A stretch of 64,000 nucleotides of DNA from Deinococcus aquaedulcis (GCF_019693445.1 NZ_JAHRBL010000012.1:1-64000); one strand, 5' to 3'. Positions 1 to 11,656 are shown, counted from the stretch's first letter. Made by a program: numbers and translations. Notes: generated from the letters alone by a model not told the origin.

Positions 1-82
1 AGGCGTGCCCCCGCTTCGGGTTCTTCGGCAGCAGCGGCGACAGTATGGCCCACTGCTGCTCCGTCAAATCCGTCCGTCCCAT
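1..82 (-). CDS. IS5-family transposase, N-terminal fragment (cut by window edge)
   Basis: Reading the minus strand from the ATG at 82 gives 27 residues beginning [20 protein letters not shown], the typical N-terminus of IS5-family (DUF4096-type) transposases that catalyse DDE cut-and-paste transposition. The frame is open to the window edge, so the rest of the gene lies to the left and intactness cannot be judged. Family assignment rests on the TDLT-x-QQW-x-x-L-x-P-LLP pattern, which I recognise rather than have searched. Confidence 0.75.
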   Translation of the reverse strand, partial: MGRTDLTEQQWAILSPLLPKNPKRGHA

Positions 83-116
83 GCCGTTATCCTGCCAAAT
101 TCAGCCAGACAGACCC
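1..116 (-). mobile_element. Right-hand end of an IS5-like insertion sequence
   Basis: The transposase start at 82 is preceded by a short non-coding stretch. On the minus strand this begins GGGTCTGTCTGG (116 back to 105) directly after a TA at 117-118. GGGTCTGT is a plausible IS5-group terminal inverted repeat and TA a plausible target duplication, so the element may end at 116. The other end is outside the window, so neither repeat nor duplication can be confirmed. Confidence 0.45.
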
Positions 117-349
117 TAGCCCTGATGACGGTGATGCCGAGCGTGTATTTGAACCGCCTGCTCCGAACCTTCCTCAAGAACGAGGAATTTCTCCACCAGC
201 ACGGCTATTCACTCCGCTATACAAGGTGCAACTCCTGAGGATAACCCTCCGTCTTCGGCCCGGTCAGCAGGCACAGGGGAAGTGTAGAGGCACAGGCGTG
301 TGCGTCACATTCGCCGTTCGGCGCACCATACAACTAAGCCAAAACAGCG
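117..349. other. Intergenic stretch beside the insertion sequence
   Basis: No convincing gene is seen here. Both strands hold short open frames without ribosome-binding sites or recognisable motifs. It is probably flanking DNA between the insertion sequence and the fakA terminator. Confidence 0.4.
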
Positions 350-377
350 AGGGCTGAGGTGCATCAACCTCAGCCCT
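341..377 (-). terminator. Rho-independent terminator of the asp23-fakA operon
   Basis: A perfect 11-base inverted repeat (AGGGCTGAGGT at 350-360, ACCTCAGCCCT at 367-377) encloses a six-base loop. On the minus strand it is followed by a T-rich run ending TTTT at 341-344. It starts 19 bases past the fakA stop codon. Confidence 0.8.
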
Positions 378-395
378 ATCCTCTGTACATGCACT

Positions 396-1998
<1,603 letters not shown>

Positions 1999-2006
<8 letters not shown>

Positions 2007-2331
2007 GCTGCACCCCCACGGCGTGCACGCGGGTGGCGGCCAGCTCCAGGCCCGCCTGGGTTTTCACGGTGTGTTCCACACGCTCGGCAATGTTGCGCGC
2101 CACGGTGGGAATGCTGACGCCGTAGGCCATGACCACATACAGGTCGGCCGTGTAGCGCGCGCCGTCCTTGGCGATCACCACGCCGTCACTGACCTGCGCG
2201 CGCCCCAGCACGCGGCTAAGGCCTTCCTTAAGGTTGGCGGGGGCCATGCCCACCACGCCCGGAATTTCATGGGCGGTGAGGCCGATCAGGGAGGCCAGCG
2301 CCGCCTCGGTGATTTGAATGGAGCCGTTCAC
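1999..2331 (-). CDS. Asp23/Gls24 family envelope stress protein (YloU-like)
   Basis: This 110-residue protein has the whole-length Asp23/Gls24 pattern: EAALASLIGLTAHEIPGVVG at the N-terminus, then a DLYVVMAYGVSIPTVA strand-helix segment. Family members are small cytoplasmic or membrane-peripheral proteins linked to envelope stress; no enzymatic activity is established. The start is GTG at 2331. A TATACT box (2347 back to 2342) lies 10 bases upstream, implying a leader of only a few bases. It is first in a two-gene operon with fakA, the same pairing as yloU-yloV. Confidence 0.88.
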
Positions 2332-2341
2332 AGTAAAGGGC

Positions 2342-2347
2342 AGTATA
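2342..2347 (-). promoter_or_regulatory. -10 box of the asp23-fakA promoter
   Basis: TATACT on the minus strand lies 10 bases before the asp23 GTG, so transcription should begin within a few bases of the start codon. No clear -35 hexamer is visible. Confidence 0.55.
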
Positions 2348-2450
2348 AGGGGCGGTAGAAAAGGGAGCGGGGCGCGGGGTGCAGGAAGCGGGGGGCCGGG
2401 GTGTCTGGCGTGGGTGAACAGGGCGGGGGCGGGCGTGGTTTACTCCGCGC

Positions 2451-3776
2451 ATGTCACTTGTGAAGAGGCTGGAGCGTGCCGATCTGTCGCTGGTGTTGGC
2501 GGGCCCCGAACAGCTTGGGCGGCTGACCCAGGATCTGAAGGCGGGCGAGGTGCGGCTGCTGGCCCGGACCGAAGATGGGGATGAGGCCCTGGCCCTGGCC
2601 CCCACGAGCGCCCAGGAGGCCCGTGAACTGGGCGCGGCCCTGGCCGGGCTGGCGCGTGAGCTGAAGGCGGCCTCGGTGAAGGTGCCGGCCACCCCGCACG
2701 GCGCGGCGCTGGCGCAGGCGGCCCTGGCCGGAGGCTGGCGAGAAGGCCGCTACCGCCAGACGCCCGTCGCTGCCCCCGCCCTGCTGGTGGAAGGCCTGAG
2801 CGACGAAGCCCACGCGCGCCTGAACGCCCTGAACGCGGGCCTGACCTTCGCCCGTGAACTCACCAGCGCGCCCGCCAATGTGCTGAACCCGGTCACCCTG
2901 GCCCGCGAGGCCCGGACTCTGGAGGCCCTGGGCCTGGATGTGGACGTGTGGGACGGCGACGACATTCAGGGACGCGGCATGGGCCTGCTGGCCGCCGTGG
3001 CCGCAGGGAGCACAGCCGGTCCCCGCCTGATTCGCGTCACCCTGCCCGCACGCGGCGAGAAGACAGCGGTGCTGGCGCTGGTGGGCAAGGGCATCACCTT
3101 CGACACGGGCGGCTATTCCATCAAGCCGGCCGCCGGCATGAACGGCATGAAAAACGACATGGGCGGCGCCGCCGCCGTGCTGGGGGCCATGCGCGCCCTG
3201 GGGGAACTGCGGGCGCAGGTGCCCGAAGGTGTGGAGGTGCGCGCCTACGTGGCCGCCGCCGAGAACATGGTGGGCCCGAACGCCATGCGCCCCGGCGATA
3301 TTTACCGCGCGGCCAACGGCCTGCACGTGGAAGTCACCAACACCGACGCTGAGGGCCGCCTCGTGCTGGCCGACGCCCTGACCGTGGCCTGCGAGGAAGG
3401 CGCCACCGAACTGGTAGACCTGGCCACCCTGACCGGCGTGAAGGTGAGCGCCCTGGGCAACGACATTGCGGCCCTGTTCAGCAGCGACCCCGCCCTGACC
3501 GCCCGCCTGATAACCGCCGCCGAGGCCGCCGGCGAGCACGTCTGGGAACTGCCCCTGCACCAGCCCTACCTGAAGGGCTACCAGAAAAACACTGTGGCCG
3601 ACCTGAAAAACAGCGACATGAACCCGGCGGGCGCCAGCATCAAGGCCGCCCTGTTCCTGCAGCAGTTCGTCACCCGCCCCTGGGCCCACCTGGATATCGC
3701 TGGCAACGCCACCCGTGAGGAGGTGGCGACCGGCTGGGGCGTGGGCACGCTGGTGGAATACGTGTTGGGGCGGTAG
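2451..3776 (+). CDS. pepA: Leucyl aminopeptidase, M17 family
   Basis: This 441-residue cytosolic dizinc exopeptidase removes N-terminal residues from peptides. The C-terminal catalytic domain holds VGKGITFDTGGYSIKP near residue 210 (metal-binding Lys and Asp) and the M17 signature NTDAEGRLVLADAL near 297. The N-terminal regulatory domain is short, so the protein is smaller than the roughly 500-residue E. coli PepA. The ATG at 2451 is preceded by TTTACTCCGCGC, which lacks a Shine-Dalgarno sequence but fits a -10 box for a leaderless start. It stands alone, divergent from asp23. Confidence 0.92.
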   Translation: MSLVKRLERADLSLVLAGPEQLGRLTQDLKAGEVRLLARTEDGDEALALAPTSAQEARELGAALAGLARELKAASVKVPATPHGAALAQAALAGGWREGRYRQTPVAAPALLVEGLSDEAHARLNALNAGLTFARELTSAPANVLNPVTLAREARTLEALGLDVDVWDGDDIQGRGMGLLAAVAAGSTAGPRLIRVTLPARGEKTAVLALVGKGITFDTGGYSIKPAAGMNGMKNDMGGAAAVLGAMRALGELRAQVPEGVEVRAYVAAAENMVGPNAMRPGDIYRAANGLHVEVTNTDAEGRLVLADALTVACEEGATELVDLATLTGVKVSALGNDIAALFSSDPALTARLITAAEAAGEHVWELPLHQPYLKGYQKNTVADLKNSDMNPAGASIKAALFLQQFVTRPWAHLDIAGNATREEVATGWGVGTLVEYVLGR

Positions 3777-3789
3777 GCGGTGCGCGGGC

Positions 3790-3833
3790 AGCAGGGCGCA
3801 GTGGAGGGCTTGTCCCGCTGCCTGCGCCCTGCT
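3790..3833. terminator. Inverted repeat between convergent genes, possible bidirectional terminator
   Basis: A perfect 12-base inverted repeat (AGCAGGGCGCAG at 3790-3801, CTGCGCCCTGCT at 3822-3833) lies between the convergent pepA and the DGNHR-motif gene. There is no clear T-run, so termination is inferred from position and stem strength. Confidence 0.5.
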
Positions 3834-3846
3834 CCCCGCTTCCCCT

Positions 3847-4767
3847 TTACACCGCTGGCCCCAGCTTTCCGCGCAGCATCAATTGGACGCGCTGGCGCAG
3901 GCGTTTGTAGACCGGCGGGGCGTACTGGGTGCGGAACTGCACCGTGGCCTCCTCGCTGCCCACGTCGTGGCCGCCGTGCTGGGTCAGGAAATAGCGGTGG
4001 TCCATGATCCACAGGTACAGATCGGCCTCGGTGCGGCCGGGAAAGCGCGCCATCACGTCGTGCTTGCCAATGTTGTCCACAATGCGGCAGTACAGTCGTC
4101 GGTACCAGCTTTCCACGGCTTCTTCCCAGGTCACGGGCGGCAGGCCCGCGCGTTCAGGCTTGCGGTCCAGAAAGTACTGGCGCGTGCGGATGTGCTCCAG
4201 CAGCTTTTCGTAGCGCCCCGGCGTGGTGAACAGGATTTCATGGTGACCCGGCACCACCCGGTCGAGGTTGGTGGCCTTTAAGAATTGCGCGTACTCGCCC
4301 TTGATGATCAGGTCCTTGAGGGTGTCGCCTTCCTCGGGAGGGACAGTGACCTGCAGTTCGATCACGTCGGCGTCAATGTATTTCTGACCCTGGCGCCGGG
4401 CGACAGAGACCCGGTGATTGCCGTCCTTGACGAAATACAGCTCGCCCACCTGGTACACCTGGATGGGCGGGAGTTCCTTGCCCTGCAACTGCGCGCTGCG
4501 CACGCCGATCCAGCGTTCATCCAGGTGGCGTTCTTTGGGCAGGTAATGGCGGTCAAACTCGCGGTAGCGGTCCACCGACCCGATGATGTGGTCCACCTCG
4601 ATGGTTTGCAGGCCGCGCGCATACTCGCCTTCGGGGGCCAGATGGCGCACCCAATCAAAGGGCAGCAGCTCGTTGGGCTGCCGGCGCAGAATGGACAGCA
4701 GGTCGCGGACGTCGCTGAGAAAGCGCGCGCGTTCTACTTCGTGCCGGGCCTGATCGAATGCGGACAT
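3847..4767 (-). CDS. ParB/sulfiredoxin-fold protein with DGNHR motif, function unknown
   Basis: The 306-residue protein carries VKDGNHRVSVARRQG near residue 115. This resembles the nucleotide-binding motif of ParB/sulfiredoxin-like folds, seen in partition proteins and in DNA-modification or phosphotransfer enzymes. The rest is soluble and rich in charged and aromatic residues, with no HTH that I can recognise and no membrane segment. It is longer than a bare ParB N-domain, leaving about 150 C-terminal residues (LEHIRTRQYFLDRK onward) unexplained. ATG at 4767; transcribed alone and convergent with pepA. I cannot assign a substrate. Confidence 0.7.
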   Translation of the reverse strand: MSAFDQARHEVERARFLSDVRDLLSILRRQPNELLPFDWVRHLAPEGEYARGLQTIEVDHIIGSVDRYREFDRHYLPKERHLDERWIGVRSAQLQGKELPPIQVYQVGELYFVKDGNHRVSVARRQGQKYIDADVIELQVTVPPEEGDTLKDLIIKGEYAQFLKATNLDRVVPGHHEILFTTPGRYEKLLEHIRTRQYFLDRKPERAGLPPVTWEEAVESWYRRLYCRIVDNIGKHDVMARFPGRTEADLYLWIMDHRYFLTQHGGHDVGSEEATVQFRTQYAPPVYKRLRQRVQLMLRGKLGPAV

Positions 4768-5007
4768 GGAAGTTCGGCTCCTTGGAATGCCCTGGGGTCA
4801 GGGACGCAAGTCGGCCGGGTCGCCTTCGTTGCCGGGGGAAAGAAAGAGCCCCGGTCGCTGGTGTTCAGGGTACACCAAGGGGCGTCAGGGGCGTGTGATG
4901 AAAGCCCCGGCTGCGGGGCGGCGGCGCATAAGACAAGCCTTTAGGCGGCCCACACATCGTGGGCTGGACCCTGGGCAGCCCGGGCGGGGCAGGGGTTGAA
5001 TGCGGCC

Positions 5008-6196
<1,189 letters not shown>

Positions 6197-6203
6197 CCGG
6201 GGT

Positions 6204-6989
6204 ATGGCTTTGCACACTCCGCAACCCATTCGGTCTGGTGTGGCCCGGCGGCTGCTCCGGGCCCCGCTGCGGCTGACCCGGGGACTGTGGCGCGCGGCGC
6301 AGCCCTGGCCGACCCCCTCCGGCGATTCCTGGGCCCTGGCCCCGCAGACCGGGCAGGGCGCCGGGCTGCGCCGGCTGGCGGGACTGGGCGCCCTGGCGCT
6401 GCTGACCCTGGTGGGGCTGTCGTTTCTGGGCACCCTGACCGTACTGCTGGGGATCGGCGTGGCTTCGGGCAGCGACCTGGCCGGCTGGCTGCTGGGATTG
6501 ACGCTGCTGCTGGCGGTCGTGCTGCTGGTCTGGGCGCGGGGCCGCTTGCGCCAGTGGCAGGCCCAGGCCCACCCGCTGCCTGCCTCAGACGAGCTGGGGC
6601 AGTTGCGGGCCCTTCATGCCCAGGCGCGCGCCCTGCCACGCCCGGACCGCGCGGCGGTGCTGGGGGCGCTGCAGGCCACCGCGCAGGCCCTGCAGGTCAC
6701 AGGCGGCGGGGGCACCCTCACCCGCGACGCCTTTGACGCCCGGCAGGCCGCCCGCGAGGACCTGCCTGAACTGCTGGCTGCCGCGCGCAGTGGGCGAGGC
6801 GCCGTGCAGCCACAACTGCAGCTGATCGAAACGCGTATGGCGGCCATTGCTGAACGGGGGCGCGCGGCCCAGGCCCGCGCCGCCCAGGCCCAGGCAGCGT
6901 ACCTGCAGGACAAATACGCCCCCGGGAAGACGGCGCCTGAAGAGACTGCTTTTTCGGAGACTGGGGGCAAGTCGCCCCCCAGGCGTTAA
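6204..6989 (+). CDS. Two-transmembrane protein of unknown function
   Basis: The 261-residue protein starts at ATG 6204, seven bases after the mug stop codon. A basic N-terminus precedes two hydrophobic segments (about residues 60-85 and 95-113). The remaining half is an Ala/Arg/Gln-rich helical region that looks like a cytoplasmic coiled coil. No catalytic motif is visible. It may belong to the mug operon. I do not recognise a family. Confidence 0.7.
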   Translation: MALHTPQPIRSGVARRLLRAPLRLTRGLWRAAQPWPTPSGDSWALAPQTGQGAGLRRLAGLGALALLTLVGLSFLGTLTVLLGIGVASGSDLAGWLLGLTLLLAVVLLVWARGRLRQWQAQAHPLPASDELGQLRALHAQARALPRPDRAAVLGALQATAQALQVTGGGGTLTRDAFDARQAAREDLPELLAAARSGRGAVQPQLQLIETRMAAIAERGRAAQARAAQAQAAYLQDKYAPGKTAPEETAFSETGGKSPPRR

Positions 6990-7018
6990 ATTTCGAATAG
7001 ACGGCCAGGGGCGGGTGA

Positions 7019-7024
7019 TACACT
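7019..7024 (+). promoter_or_regulatory. -10 box of a leaderless promoter for the HD-GYP gene
   Basis: TACACT ends seven bases before the GTG at 7032, the spacing expected when transcription begins at the start codon. There is no Shine-Dalgarno sequence. Confidence 0.6.
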
Positions 7025-7031
7025 GCGCACT

Positions 7032-8387
7032 GTGTTCCCGCCAAGCCTGTGGACGAACCTGCTGCTGATCGGTGCAGCCGCCCTGCTGGGGTATGCCACG
7101 GTTCGGGACCTCCACGGCCTGATGATTGCCGCCGCTCTTCTGATGGCGGTGCTGACCGCCGGGCGCCGGGGCGGCGTGCGCTGGGTGCCGCTGGGCGCCT
7201 ACGCGATGGCCTTTGTGGCCTCGCTGCTGCTGCCGGGGCCTACGGCGGGCCTGCCGGATCTGGGCGCCGCGCTGCTGGCCCTGCTGAGCCTGGGCCTGCT
7301 GACGGTCCGCGAGCAGGCCAACGCGCGCGAGCTGACCTGGCAGCGCAACACAGTGGCTGCCCTGCGCGCCGGCAGCGAGCGCCTGGCCGATGCCCGCGAC
7401 GCCGACGCCATTATTCGTGCGGGGATTGGCATTCTGGACAAGCTGCAGGTGGCGCCCAACCTGGCGTTCGTGGCTTACCGCAAGGGCACGCCGCACATCC
7501 TGGCGGCCACCGGGGCCTTTGAAGCCTTTCTGGAGCGCCCCATTCACCCCAGCGACAACGACAGCCGCAGTGTGCAGGCCGATCACTGGGTGGCCGAAGA
7601 GGTGCTCGCGCTGCTGGACAAGACCCAGCGGCGCGTCTTTCACGTGGCCCCGGTGTATGGACGGGCCTCGAACCACCTGGGCGTGGTGATTCTGGCCCGG
7701 CCGGTGCCGGTGCTCTTCGATGAAGACGAGAAGGGTGTGGTAGGCGCTTTCTCGCGGTTGCTGGGCGCGCAGCTGGGCCAGTGGCAGGCCATCCGCGACC
7801 TGCGCGACGCCAACGACCTGACCCTGCGCTCGCTGGGCGCGGCCCTGGAACGGCGCGACGACGATACTGGCGGCCACACCATGCGCGTGGTCAGCATGAG
7901 CGTGCGGCTGGCCCGGCGCCTGGGCTGGGACGAGGATCAGGTCAAGGCCCTGCGCTGGGGTGCCTACCTGCACGACCTGGGCAAGCTGGCCATCCCCGAC
8001 GGTGTGCTGCACAAGCGCGGCCCCCTCAGCCCCGACGAGCGCCGCGTGATCCAGACCCATACTGTGATCGGCTACGACATGCTGCAGGACCTGCACTTTC
8101 TGCCGGCCGAAACGCTGGATCTGGTGCGCTACCACCACGAACGCTGGGATGGCACCGGCTACCCCAGCGGTCTGCGCGGCCAGAACATTCCTGACACTGC
8201 GCGCCTGTTCACCTTGATTGACGTGTTCGACGCGCTAACCAATGCCCGGCCCTACAAGCCCGCCTGGACCCGCGAGCGTGCCCTGAACGAGATTCGTGCG
8301 CAGGCCGGGCGCCAGTTTGACCCGCAGTACGTGGACGCCTTCCTGCGCATGATGGCCGAACACGACGACGCCCATCTGGTGATGTAG
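7032..8387 (+). CDS. Membrane-anchored GAF/HD-GYP domain phosphodiesterase
   Basis: The 451-residue protein has several hydrophobic N-terminal segments (about 5-95), a GAF-like sensor region (about 115-245) and a complete C-terminal HD-GYP domain. Metal and substrate motifs are HDLGKLAIPDGVLHK near 314 and HHERWDGTGYP near 368. HD-GYP proteins hydrolyse cyclic di-GMP or related dinucleotides; the intact HD and GYP motifs predict activity. The HD...GYP domain is followed by the usual DVFDALTNARPYKPAW helix. The GTG start at 7032 follows a TACACT box at leaderless spacing. The signal sensed is unknown. Confidence 0.9.
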   Translation: MFPPSLWTNLLLIGAAALLGYATVRDLHGLMIAAALLMAVLTAGRRGGVRWVPLGAYAMAFVASLLLPGPTAGLPDLGAALLALLSLGLLTVREQANARELTWQRNTVAALRAGSERLADARDADAIIRAGIGILDKLQVAPNLAFVAYRKGTPHILAATGAFEAFLERPIHPSDNDSRSVQADHWVAEEVLALLDKTQRRVFHVAPVYGRASNHLGVVILARPVPVLFDEDEKGVVGAFSRLLGAQLGQWQAIRDLRDANDLTLRSLGAALERRDDDTGGHTMRVVSMSVRLARRLGWDEDQVKALRWGAYLHDLGKLAIPDGVLHKRGPLSPDERRVIQTHTVIGYDMLQDLHFLPAETLDLVRYHHERWDGTGYPSGLRGQNIPDTARLFTLIDVFDALTNARPYKPAWTRERALNEIRAQAGRQFDPQYVDAFLRMMAEHDDAHLVM

Positions 8388-8442
8388 GGCTGGGGGAAGG
8401 CTGGGGAGAAGGCCTGGAGAGGAGCGCTGCCCCCATCGCGTC

Positions 8443-8850
8443 ATACGGATGCCGGATCATCCGTTACAGCCCCTGCGCGTCGCTTCGGCGCTTCCACTCC
8501 TATCCGTCACCGTTTTTCCTTCTCCCTCTGGTCGGGTTAATCAGTTATGGAATAACTGATTAACCGGAATCCTTATCACTTTGCTTTGTCGGCCTTCGAG
8601 CCGGCTCTGTCGCGGGGTGGATGGCCTACAGGCGTTATCTCCGAGGCGCTCAGGCGAGCCCCCGTCCTTCAATGGTGCAGACAGTTTTCAAGAGGTGCAT
8701 GACAGTAGTTGCGAAAACGTCCTTTATGACGTCAGGCCATGAGCCCCCTCCCAACCTCCTGCGCAAGGGGGGAGGGGTAAAAACAGCGAGTACGTCGAGC
8801 AACGCCATACAGAGTTTCGAAACTGTTCGCGCCAGTGGTGCTTATGTCCT
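8443..8850. repeat. Dispersed intergenic repeat, copy A
   Basis: This 480-base gap holds non-coding DNA related to two other places in the window. Bases 8451-8578 match 40263-40412, including CCGGATCATCCGT, CCGTCACCGTTTTT and AATCCTTATCA. Bases 8670-8692 match 40191-40213 inverted (core CAGACAGTT). Bases 8768-8841 match 10850-10922 (AAAAACAGCG, GAAACTGT). It contains a perfect 14-base hairpin (8535-8548 with 8552-8565). The stem differs from copy C by a paired change that keeps the helix. No coding frame is supported. Confidence 0.75.
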
Positions 8851-8874
8851 CAACCTCTCCCGACCACCACCGCG

Positions 8875-9792
8875 TTACGCCGTGGGCAAGGCGGCGAGGT
8901 CCTGCCGGGTGGGGGCGTAGGCGCCGGGGTGGGTACAGGCGGCGGCGGCGGCCTGCAGGCCCAGGCGCAGGTGCTCGGTCCACAGGGCGTCCGGGTGCTC
9001 GGTGGCGCTCACCAGCAGGCCCGCGCACAGGGCGTCGCCAGCGCCCACCGTGTCGGCCACGGGCACGCGCAGCGCACCCAGGTTGGCCTGCCCGGCGGCG
9101 TGGTACAGGGTGGCGCCCGCCGCGCCGCGCGTGACCACGATGGGGGCTTTGGCATTCAGGCCGCGCAGATGACGCAGGGCATCGGCCTCACTCTGGCCCG
9201 GGAAGAAAAAGGCCAGATCCTCGTCGCTGAACTTCAGCAGGTCGGCGCGGCGGGCCACGGCCTCGAACACGGCCGGGTAATTGGGATGCCGGTGGGTGAT
9301 GCGGGCATTCGGGTCAAAGCTGATTTTGACGCCAGCGGCGCGCGCGGTTTCCACCAGCCCCAGCAGGGTATCGGCCAGGGGCCACCGGCTGAGGCTGATG
9401 CCGCCCACGTGCAGCCAGCGGGCTTCGCGCAGCCAGCCGCCGGGCAGGCCAGTGGGATCGAAGTGCAGGTCGGCGCTGTTTTCCCCCAGAAAGCGGTAGG
9501 CGGGCGGGTGGGTGCGGTACACCACGGCCATCAGCGTGGGGGCCGGTACACGCTGCAAGAACCGCAGGTCCAGCCCCGCTTCCAGCGACGCGCGAGCCAG
9601 ATCCTCCCCGAAGTTGTCCTGCCCCACCGCGCCCGCAAACGCGCTGGGTACTCCCAGGGCCGCGCAGGCCCGCGCCACGTTCCAGCCCGCGCCGCCGGGG
9701 TGGGCCGTCCAGCGGTTGTCACCAGCGGTCACAAGGTCGGTCAGGGCTTCGCCGGCGCTTACGATCAGGGGCAGGGGGGCCATGGGCTGCAT
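8875..9792 (-). CDS. PfkB-family sugar kinase (fructokinase-like)
   Basis: This 305-residue ribokinase-fold enzyme transfers phosphate from ATP to a sugar. It has the N-terminal [15 protein letters not shown] motif near residue 33 and the C-terminal [15 protein letters not shown] signature, whose Asp is the catalytic base. Sequence GENSADLHF and the overall length fit fructokinases, but the substrate cannot be fixed. The ATG at 9792 is preferred, with ATG 9783 possible; neither has a Shine-Dalgarno sequence. A TATTTT box 12 bases upstream suggests a very short or absent leader. Monocistronic. Confidence 0.85.
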   Translation of the reverse strand: MQPMAPLPLIVSAGEALTDLVTAGDNRWTAHPGGAGWNVARACAALGVPSAFAGAVGQDNFGEDLARASLEAGLDLRFLQRVPAPTLMAVVYRTHPPAYRFLGENSADLHFDPTGLPGGWLREARWLHVGGISLSRWPLADTLLGLVETARAAGVKISFDPNARITHRHPNYPAVFEAVARRADLLKFSDEDLAFFFPGQSEADALRHLRGLNAKAPIVVTRGAAGATLYHAAGQANLGALRVPVADTVGAGDALCAGLLVSATEHPDALWTEHLRLGLQAAAAACTHPGAYAPTRQDLAALPTA

Positions 9793-9920
9793 GCTACAGC
9801 GGCCAAAATACCCGGTGGGAGAGTCTGGAGGGCTTACGTCTGGGCCCACTGGAGAAGTGAGCAGCCCCTGATGTGACCCGACGCATTGCCAAAACAGGCC
9901 TCTGGGCGTTCTGATGGGGC

Positions 9921-10664
9921 ATGACGATCACCAACGAGCAGGAACTGAGGGGCATGCAGCGGGCCGGGCAGGTGGTGGCCGAGACTTTGCAGGCCCTGCG
10001 GGAGGCGGTGGCGCCCGGTGTCACCCCGGCTGAGCTGGACGCGCTGGCCGGCGACCTCTTCGCGCGCCGCCACGCCACCTCGGCGCCCCGGGAGGTGTAT
10101 GGGGCCCCCGTGAACGTCTTTATCAGCGTGAACGACGACATTGTTCACGGTCTGCCCACCACGCGGCCCCTGCAACCCGGCGACGTGGTGAAGCTGGACG
10201 TGACCCCCTTCGTGGACGGCTATGTGGCCGACGCCGCGATCACGGTGGTCGTGCCTCCCGCCTCGCCAGTGGCCCTGCGGCTGGTGGCCTGTGCCGAGGC
10301 GGCCTTCTGGGCCGCGATGAATGCGGCGCGGGCCGGGCAACCGGTGAACGTGATTGGCCGGGCGGTGGAGCGGGAGGTGGCCCGGCGCGGCTTTTCGCTG
10401 CTGCGCGAGTTGCAGGGCCACGGCGTGGGCCGCACCATCCACGAGGCCCCGGACGTGCCCAACTTCTATCACCCGGCTTTTCGCACCCCGCTGCGCGAAG
10501 GCATGGTGATTGCCGTGGAACCGATGGTGTCCACAGGCCGCTCGTCACGCACCCGAACGCGGCGCGACGGCTGGACCATCCGCACGCGCGATGGCGGACT
10601 GGCCGCCCACTACGAGCACACCGTCATGATCACCCGGGGTCAGCCCCTGATCCTGACCGCCTAG
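9921..10664 (+). CDS. map: Methionine aminopeptidase, type I
   Basis: This 247-residue enzyme removes the initiator methionine from nascent proteins. It shows the type I set of metal ligands: Asp in [11 protein letters not shown] and in VADAAI, His in [10 protein letters not shown], Glu in VIAVEPMV and Glu in HYEHTVMIT. The substrate-binding His is in NDDIVHGLP. There is no N-terminal zinc-finger extension. The start is ATG 9921, without a clear Shine-Dalgarno sequence. It is downstream and divergent of the PfkB kinase gene and far from ribosomal protein genes, where map often sits. Confidence 0.9.
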   Translation: MTITNEQELRGMQRAGQVVAETLQALREAVAPGVTPAELDALAGDLFARRHATSAPREVYGAPVNVFISVNDDIVHGLPTTRPLQPGDVVKLDVTPFVDGYVADAAITVVVPPASPVALRLVACAEAAFWAAMNAARAGQPVNVIGRAVEREVARRGFSLLRELQGHGVGRTIHEAPDVPNFYHPAFRTPLREGMVIAVEPMVSTGRSSRTRTRRDGWTIRTRDGGLAAHYEHTVMITRGQPLILTA

Positions 10665-10694
10665 GTTGGGGAGAGGGCGAGGAAGAAGGAAGAG

Positions 10695-10945
10695 ATTCGC
10701 CTGGAACAGTGGTTCAGACAGAGTTCAAGCATGATGAGTAGCCCATGGAAGAAACGTCGTCTGGGACGCTTGGCTCGCGTCTTCCCCTCTGCTGCGCAGC
10801 TGTTCAAGCCCCAACCTCTGCTGCGCAGCTCTGCGAGTTCCCCACGAGGGGGAAGGAAAAAACAGCGTGTTTGTCAGGCTGTCCTCTGTGGCATGTTGAA
10901 ACTGTCCGAACCCTTGCTGCAATGGGTTCTGTCTGAATGCTGGCG
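10695..10945. repeat. Dispersed intergenic repeat, copy B
   Basis: This non-coding block follows map. It contains GGTTCAGACAGAGTTCAAG (10703-10730 region), CTCTGCTGCGCAGCT twice in tandem (10788-10830), and a 10850-10922 part matching copy A. It closes with an inverted CAGACAGAACCCATT-type motif near 10920-10940. CTGCTGCGC-x-GCTCTGCGAG also recurs in copy C near 40337. Beyond it, 10946-11098 shows only a short tandem TGATCACGGC repeat near 10990-11010. Confidence 0.65.
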
Positions 10946-11110
10946 TGCGCGGCAGAGGCCCGGGCACGCCCCTCCTTCTGACCCCAAGCTGATCACGGCC
11001 TGATCACGGCGGCGGACGACCATGAATGCTGGGGCGGTGCAAAGGTCCTCGTGGCCCATGCCCACCGCCCTCGCCGCCCAGTTCATGTTTCTGCCCTCAG
11101 GAGGCCTACC

Positions 11111-11410
11111 ATGTCCGAACCCCAGCCCGACCCCGCCGCCGACCTTCAGCTGCGCGCCCCCGCGCCCCACGACCTGCTGGCCCTGGCCGAGGAGGTGGCG
11201 GCCCTGCACCGCAGTCTGGAACGGCTGGCCCACGCCGATCATCTGGAGCGACTGCTGAAACTCATTCCGCGCCCCGGCTGGACCACCCCGGCGGAATACG
11301 AGCTGGTGCGCGGCAGCGTGGCCCACATGCAGATGCATGTGCGCGCCCTGCACGACGCTCAGGCGGCGCTGCTGAGGGGCGCGCAACTGGTGGGTGGCCG
11401 CAGCCACTAG
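11111..11410 (+). CDS. Small helical hypothetical protein
   Basis: This 99-residue soluble protein starts at ATG 11111 behind a strong AGGAGG (11099-11104). After an acidic Pro-rich N-terminus it is almost wholly amphipathic helix (LALAEEVAALHRSLERL, then LVRGSVAHMQMHVRALH), suggesting a helical hairpin or coiled-coil dimer. It lacks Cys, catalytic motifs and membrane segments. The upstream 150 bases may hold its promoter. I do not recognise a family. Confidence 0.65.
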   Translation: MSEPQPDPAADLQLRAPAPHDLLALAEEVAALHRSLERLAHADHLERLLKLIPRPGWTTPAEYELVRGSVAHMQMHVRALHDAQAALLRGAQLVGGRSH

Positions 11411-11608
11411 GCTGATCGAAAGGCCGTGTGATTCGGGCTGCCGTCCATTTGCAGGACATCCAGAACAGAGGAGGACGTTGCTCTCCTGCGGCGCCTTCCA
11501 AGTCCACAGCCTGGGTAGCCTTTCCTGTTCCTTCTTGGCCGGGCGGCTCTGCAAATATCTGTGGGTGGGGAAATCCTGCAGCGCCTGACGGAAGTTTTTG
11601 GAGGCCGT

Positions 11609-11656
11609 ATGACCCCTGCGGCGGAATCATCGGCCACCAGTACGGAAAGCGCTTAG
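11609..11656 (+). CDS. Possible 15-residue leader peptide or gene remnant
   Basis: An ATG at 11609 sits four bases after GGAGG (11600-11604) and encodes MTPAAESSATSTESA. Its stop codon lies inside the left arm and loop of the inverted repeat at 11643-11682. The good ribosome-binding site makes translation plausible. With so short a product it may be a leader peptide or the remains of a longer gene. Confidence 0.25.
   Translation: MTPAAESSATSTESA

Noticed and set aside
6585..8138. 517-codon minus-strand frame opposite the HD-GYP gene
   Set aside because: It spans a gene junction and is Gln/His-rich without domains. The plus strand carries intact HD-GYP motifs.
8621..8920. 99-codon frame in the first intergenic repeat
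   Set aside because: It crosses several repeat blocks shared with other non-coding sites and has no ribosome site.
10788..10830. Tandem CTCTGCTGCGCAGCT units considered as a CRISPR-like array
   Set aside because: There are only two units with 12-base spacing and no further copies or cas genes. It is part of the dispersed repeat.
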